A DNA stretch of 6,241 nucleotides from JANNHK01 sp031404355 (GTDB lineage Bacteria; Actinomycetota; Acidimicrobiia; IMCC26256; PALSA-610): positions 1-6,241 of the forward strand of contig JANNHK010000428.1 of NCBI GenBank assembly GCA_031404355.1, given 5' to 3'. The translations under genes were made by a program, and so were the position numbers. Under the pieces are notes generated by a model. It worked only from the letters and a program-made list of their open reading frames with translations. It did no database searches and was not told the DNA's origin. Numbering within the stretch: the stretch's first letter is position 1; every line of letters starts with the position of its first letter. This document shows, piece after piece, positions 3,699 through 6,241 of this stretch.

Positions 3699-5102
3699 AT
3701 GAGAAGACGCGAGTTTCTCGCTCTGTCTGCTGCAGCCACGGGTGTCGCGCTGATGCCACGTTGGGCGTACGCAGACGACCCGCCGACCCGTCCGAACATT
3801 TTGCTGCTCGTCACCGACGACTGGGGTTGGCCCTACTACGGGTTCATGCGCCCTGAGGTCGGCGCGTGCCTGAGCGCACCGAACGCGGCGTGCGACCTTG
3901 GTGCCAATCCGTTCTGCCAGCCGTACCAGTTCCCGTTCCCGCGCACGCCGAATCTCGATGCCCTCGTCGCCGGAGGCGTCGCGTTTTCGTGGGGCATCTC
4001 GACGCAATCCCGTTCGACCGCGGCCCGCCAGTCGATCCAGACCGGGCTCAACCGGCGCGACCTCCAGAGCGCGCACTACGTGCACCGCGAGGACGACAAG
4101 GACGCGGCCGTCGCGGCCGGCGGTCGCGTCACAATCCCCGTCGCCCTCGAAGGGCTCGGCTACAAGACGTACGGCATGGGCAAGTGGGTCGTCGACGGCT
4201 CACCGCTCGCCAGCCACTTCAACGTCAACCAGCCGGGAAGCGGAGCGGAGACGCAAGCCGAAGTGAGCATCAACGGCGTGTCGCTCTTCACCAATTTTCT
4301 CGACGGAGCGGCGCAAGGGCCCGAACCCTGGTTCACGATGTTCGCGCCGTACATGCCCCACGCTCCCTACCCGACCGGCGAGCCGTACAACTACGCGGCG
4401 TACAAGGGGCCCGCGGCGACCGCGTGCGGCGAGAAGGTCGTCGGTCTCGGCGACACGACGCTGCGGAACTTCCTCCAGAGCTGCAACTGGTTCGACACGA
4501 TGGTCGGCCAGATCGTCGCCGCGCTCGAAGCGCGCGGGCTGCGCGAGAACACCATCATCATGTACACCACCGACCACGGTGCCGCGCTGATCCGCGGCAA
4601 GGCCAGCTTCTACGAGAACGGGCTCCGCACACCGATCATCGCGAACTGCCCGGCGCCCGTCGGTTCACCGTGGCGCATTCCCGCGCAGGGCCTGCACCCG
4701 GCAATGGTGGGGACGATCGACATCATGCCCACCATCCTCGACTACGCGCGCGAGGGTGAGTCGTCGATCCCCGGGTGGGTGCCCGACCCGAACGACACCA
4801 ACCGGTTCCCCGACGCACTCAGCCTGCGGGCGGTCGCGTCCGGCGCAACTGACGAGTTCCGGACACTGATGTTCTCGAACCGCGACGTCGGAGCCGACGT
4901 GTCGGTGCGCGAAGCCATCTACGACCCGGGCACCGGCGCGCTCACGTCGCTGTACAAGCTGTACGTCAGCAAGGTCGGCACGCCGAAATCGTTCTTCGAC
5001 CTGCTCGCCAACCCGTTCGAAAACCCGAAGCAAAACCTCGTCAAGAACCCCGCGCACGCGGTCCGCATCGCAACGCTCAAGCAGGCAATCGCGGCTTGGT
5101 GA
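3699..5102 (+). CDS. Tat-exported sulfatase-superfamily hydrolase with a serine-type (S-T-A-A-R) active-site motif
   Basis: A 467-residue alkaline phosphatase/sulfatase-fold enzyme, expected to hydrolyse a sulfate (or phosphate/phosphonate) ester outside the membrane. Residues 1-25 are a Tat signal: RRREFLALSAAATGVALM, cleavage after A-Y-A (25). Metal ligands D40-D41 lie in NILLLVTDDWGW (33-44). TPNLDALVAGGVAFSW (83-98) is the usual sulfatase block. The nucleophile position, 9 residues before the T-G of Q-T-G, is S106 in S-T-A-A-R (106-110), not Cys. K162 (GKW), H221 (MPHAPY), D292-H293 (TDHG) and K301 (before YENGLRTPII, 305-314) complete the expected catalytic set. The C-terminus (residues 430-467) has the standard sulfatase ending. 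The S-x-A-x-R form fits the (C/S)-x-(P/A)-x-R consensus for maturation by radical-SAM anSME enzymes, but unmodified Ser as a phosphatase-like nucleophile is possible. A Cys-containing insert (C57, C65, C73) between the metal site and TPNLD is longer than usual. No maturase is nearby; the substrate is unknown. Confidence 0.9.
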   Translation: MRRREFLALSAAATGVALMPRWAYADDPPTRPNILLLVTDDWGWPYYGFMRPEVGACLSAPNAACDLGANPFCQPYQFPFPRTPNLDALVAGGVAFSWGISTQSRSTAARQSIQTGLNRRDLQSAHYVHREDDKDAAVAAGGRVTIPVALEGLGYKTYGMGKWVVDGSPLASHFNVNQPGSGAETQAEVSINGVSLFTNFLDGAAQGPEPWFTMFAPYMPHAPYPTGEPYNYAAYKGPAATACGEKVVGLGDTTLRNFLQSCNWFDTMVGQIVAALEARGLRENTIIMYTTDHGAALIRGKASFYENGLRTPIIANCPAPVGSPWRIPAQGLHPAMVGTIDIMPTILDYAREGESSIPGWVPDPNDTNRFPDALSLRAVASGATDEFRTLMFSNRDVGADVSVREAIYDPGTGALTSLYKLYVSKVGTPKSFFDLLANPFENPKQNLVKNPAHAVRIATLKQAIAAW

Positions 5103-5104
5103 CC

Positions 5105-5143
5105 CGTTGTGCTGAAATCGGATCGTGATCGACGACCGCAACG
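5105..5143. terminator. Possible bidirectional terminator stem between convergent genes
   Basis: CGTTGTG (5105-5111) pairs with CGCAACG (5137-5143), with one G-T wobble, across a 25-nt loop that itself contains GATC repeats. It fills the whole 43-bp gap between the sulfatase stop and the stop of the opposing gene. A short CTTTAG follows on the + strand. The loop is long for a terminator. Confidence 0.28.
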
Positions 5144-5145
5144 CT

Positions 5146-6027
5146 TTAGTTCGCGGTGATGACAAGCGACTCGAGCAAGAGCGCGAACTCGGCGAGCCGC
5201 TCACGGGCCGACCACACTTCGAGCACGTACGTGACGTCGCCGGCGGTGAGGTAACGCGTTCGGCTGACCACGTGCGCATAGTCATCGAAGGTGCACGTCG
5301 ACTCGTGGAAGTAGCCGCCCGCCGGCAGCTCGCCCGACACCTCGTCCGAGACGACGCCGTCGAGGTCGGTGCAATTCACGCGCGCGTCCTGTTCGAAGTC
5401 GACGTACGCGGGATAGGGCGAGCTGGCGGCCGGCCACTCCCACTTGGCCACCGCGGCCCCGCCTTCGATGCCGACGCGCGCCGAGTACCGGACGCCCCCG
5501 AAGTTCGCTTCGGTCTCGGTGATCGGCATCACAAGCGGCTCGGTTGGAAGCGTGACCGAGAACGATCCATCGGGTGCAGTGAACGCGACGCCCTCGCCCG
5601 CGCCGTATGCGTGCCAGGTCTCGTCGTTCGTCGGTTCGCTCGCCGAGGATTCCACCGGCGTCGTGAAGTGGTCCGATTCGACCGGCGCATCGCGCGGGGT
5701 TTCGACGGGCACCGCGGGCTCGACCTCTTCGACCGGGGCGGCCGACTCAACGCCGGGTTCTTCGTCGTCGCCGCCGAATACGAGCACGACCGTCAGGAGC
5801 ATGAACACGGTGATCGGGACAATGGTCAGCGCCCACAACGGACTGATCTCGCCGCTGCGTTTCGAGACGGTCTGCACTGGATCGTTCGGACTCCAGTATC
5901 CCGGCGGTGCGTAGTACGCGCCGGGCGGCTGCCAATCCGACGGCGGCGGCCCCAGGCCCGCACCGCACACAGGGCACGTGGGCGCAAAATCGTCCGCCGG
6001 ACGGCGGCATTGCGGGCAGATCCGCAT
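5146..6027 (-). CDS. Membrane-anchored zinc-ribbon protein with extracytoplasmic domain, function unknown
   Basis: A 293-residue protein with four parts. Residues 4-21 are a short zinc ribbon (C4-P-Q-C7 ... C18-P-V-C21). Residues 26-50 are a Pro/Tyr/Gly-rich linker. Residues 63-84 are one transmembrane helix (PLWALTIVPITVFMLLTVVL), preceded by basic K56/R57, which places the ribbon in the cytoplasm. Residues 87-137 form an acidic Pro/Glu/Val-rich spacer outside, followed by a globular domain (145-293). This domain begins VAFTAPDGSFSVTLPTEP, a pattern seen in PsbP/Mog1-like and other actinobacterial extracytoplasmic domains, and carries two cysteines (C219, C245) that could form a disulfide. 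Zinc-ribbon-TM-domain architectures are common in actinobacteria, mostly without assigned function. The ATG at 6027 starts right at the ribbon; no ribosome binding site is seen. The gene faces the sulfatase convergently and lies 103 bp downstream of a co-oriented tRNA. Confidence 0.87.
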   Translation of the reverse strand: MRICPQCRRPADDFAPTCPVCGAGLGPPPSDWQPPGAYYAPPGYWSPNDPVQTVSKRSGEISPLWALTIVPITVFMLLTVVLVFGGDDEEPGVESAAPVEEVEPAVPVETPRDAPVESDHFTTPVESSASEPTNDETWHAYGAGEGVAFTAPDGSFSVTLPTEPLVMPITETEANFGGVRYSARVGIEGGAAVAKWEWPAASSPYPAYVDFEQDARVNCTDLDGVVSDEVSGELPAGGYFHESTCTFDDYAHVVSRTRYLTAGDVTYVLEVWSARERLAEFALLLESLVITAN

Positions 6028-6085
6028 CCGCGGTCATCGGGCGGGACCCGCGCCACCTTGAGGGTGCCACCGTGTCGGGTTCCCG

Positions 6086-6121
6086 GCGTGTCCTACAGGG
6101 GCGCCGTAGCTCCAAACACGC
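6086..6121 (-). terminator. Two-tier hairpin just downstream of the tRNA gene
   Basis: Outer arms GCGTGT/ACACGC (6086-6091/6116-6121) enclose inner arms CTAC/GTAG (6093-6096/6106-6109), which continue as GG/CC around a GGCG tetraloop past one bulged A. The structure starts 9 nt after the tRNA 3' end. It may terminate the tRNA transcript or guide 3' processing, since it separates the tRNA from the zinc-ribbon gene. No U-tract follows. Confidence 0.4.
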
Positions 6122-6130
6122 GGTGCGGGC

Positions 6131-6206
6131 TGGAGCCGGAGAGGGGATTCGAACCCCTGACCTGCTCATTACGAGTGAGCTGCTCTACCGACTGAGCTAC
6201 CCCGGC
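6131..6206 (-). tRNA. tRNA-Thr, anticodon CGT
   Basis: A complete 76-nt cloverleaf on the minus strand. The acceptor arms GCCGGGG and CTCCGGC pair over 7 bp with one G-U. The D arm is GCTC...GAGC. The anticodon stem GCTCA/TGAGC holds the 7-nt loop CTCGTAA, giving anticodon CGT, which reads ACG (Thr). The T arm is AGGGG-TTCGAAT-CCCCT. The discriminator is T73 followed by a genome-encoded CCA at 6133-6131. There is no intron or mismatch beyond the single G-U, so the gene should be functional. It matches the preference for ACG codons in this GC-rich genome. Confidence 0.97.
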
Positions 6207-6217
6207 GGAAGCGGGTC

Positions 6218-6223
6218 AGTGTA
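6218..6223 (-). promoter_or_regulatory. -10 box TACACT of the tRNA-Thr promoter
   Basis: Read on the minus strand, TACACT fits TANNNT and ends 11 nt before the tRNA 5' end, leaving a short leader to be removed by RNase P. The matching -35 box would lie at or beyond the window edge. Confidence 0.5.
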
Positions 6224-6241
6224 CCGGAGGTGCGACCCTCA

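Noticed and set aside
3267..4085. Minus-strand open frame (272 codons) over the kinase-like and sulfatase genes
   Set aside because: It spans two real genes and the gap between them and has Arg-rich, domain-free composition.
5125..6195. Long + strand open frame (356 codons) over the zinc-ribbon gene and the tRNA
   Set aside because: It is antisense to a gene with clear zinc-ribbon/TM/domain structure, has an Arg/Asp/His-rich composition without domain features, and its end (RGFEPLTC...) is the well-known artefact of translating the reverse of a tRNA T-arm.
6131..6206. tRNA-Thr as an integration site for a mobile element
   Set aside because: No repeat of the tRNA 3' end, integrase or phage-like gene is visible in the window.
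1..6241. CRISPR arrays, insertion sequences, toxin-antitoxin pairs or riboswitches
   Set aside because: No regularly spaced repeats, terminal inverted repeats with a transposase, paired small toxin-antitoxin genes or recognisable aptamer folds were seen on either strand.

Overview
The window is GC-rich DNA with tightly packed genes, GTG as well as ATG starts, few ribosome binding sites, and -10-like boxes 6-7 nt upstream of several start codons. This fits leaderless transcription in a high-GC actinobacterium, possibly of the Acidimicrobiia; that assignment is inferred from style only. There are seven complete protein genes, the tail of an eighth, a possible 33-codon ORF and one tRNA gene. No mobile element, integrase or CRISPR array is visible.

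Left part (1-1994, + strand): the last 21 codons of a gene overlap by 4 bp (GTGA) a GntR/FCD-type regulator. The tail resembles the C-terminus of PLP-dependent threonine aldolases, but weakly. A 7-bp perfect inverted repeat with FadR/PdhR-type half-sites, ATTGGTC-N8-GACCAAT, lies just after the regulator and just before a clavaminate synthase/AsnO/VioC-like Fe(II)/2-oxoglutarate oxygenase with all its iron and 2-oxoglutarate ligands. An NTF2/SnoaL-like small protein follows 32 bp later. Read together, this looks like a locally regulated amino-acid locus. If the cut gene is an aldolase, an amino-acid beta-hydroxylase would sit beside an enzyme that cleaves beta-hydroxy amino acids. This is the most interesting hypothesis in the window.

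Middle part (1995-5102, + strand): a secreted protein with a fibronectin-III-like C-terminal half has visibly different codon use. It is followed by a possible 33-codon ORF that overlaps the GTG start of a P-loop nucleotide kinase-like protein, with a perfect 15-bp palindrome at the junction. Next comes a Tat-exported sulfatase-superfamily enzyme whose nucleophile motif reads S-T-A-A-R instead of C-x-P-S-R, with the other expected catalytic residues present.

Right part (5103-6241, - strand): convergent to the sulfatase is a membrane-anchored protein with an N-terminal zinc ribbon, one transmembrane helix and an extracytoplasmic domain. Upstream of it lies tRNA-Thr(CGT) with an encoded CCA end and a -10 box, and a two-tier hairpin separates the tRNA from the protein gene.
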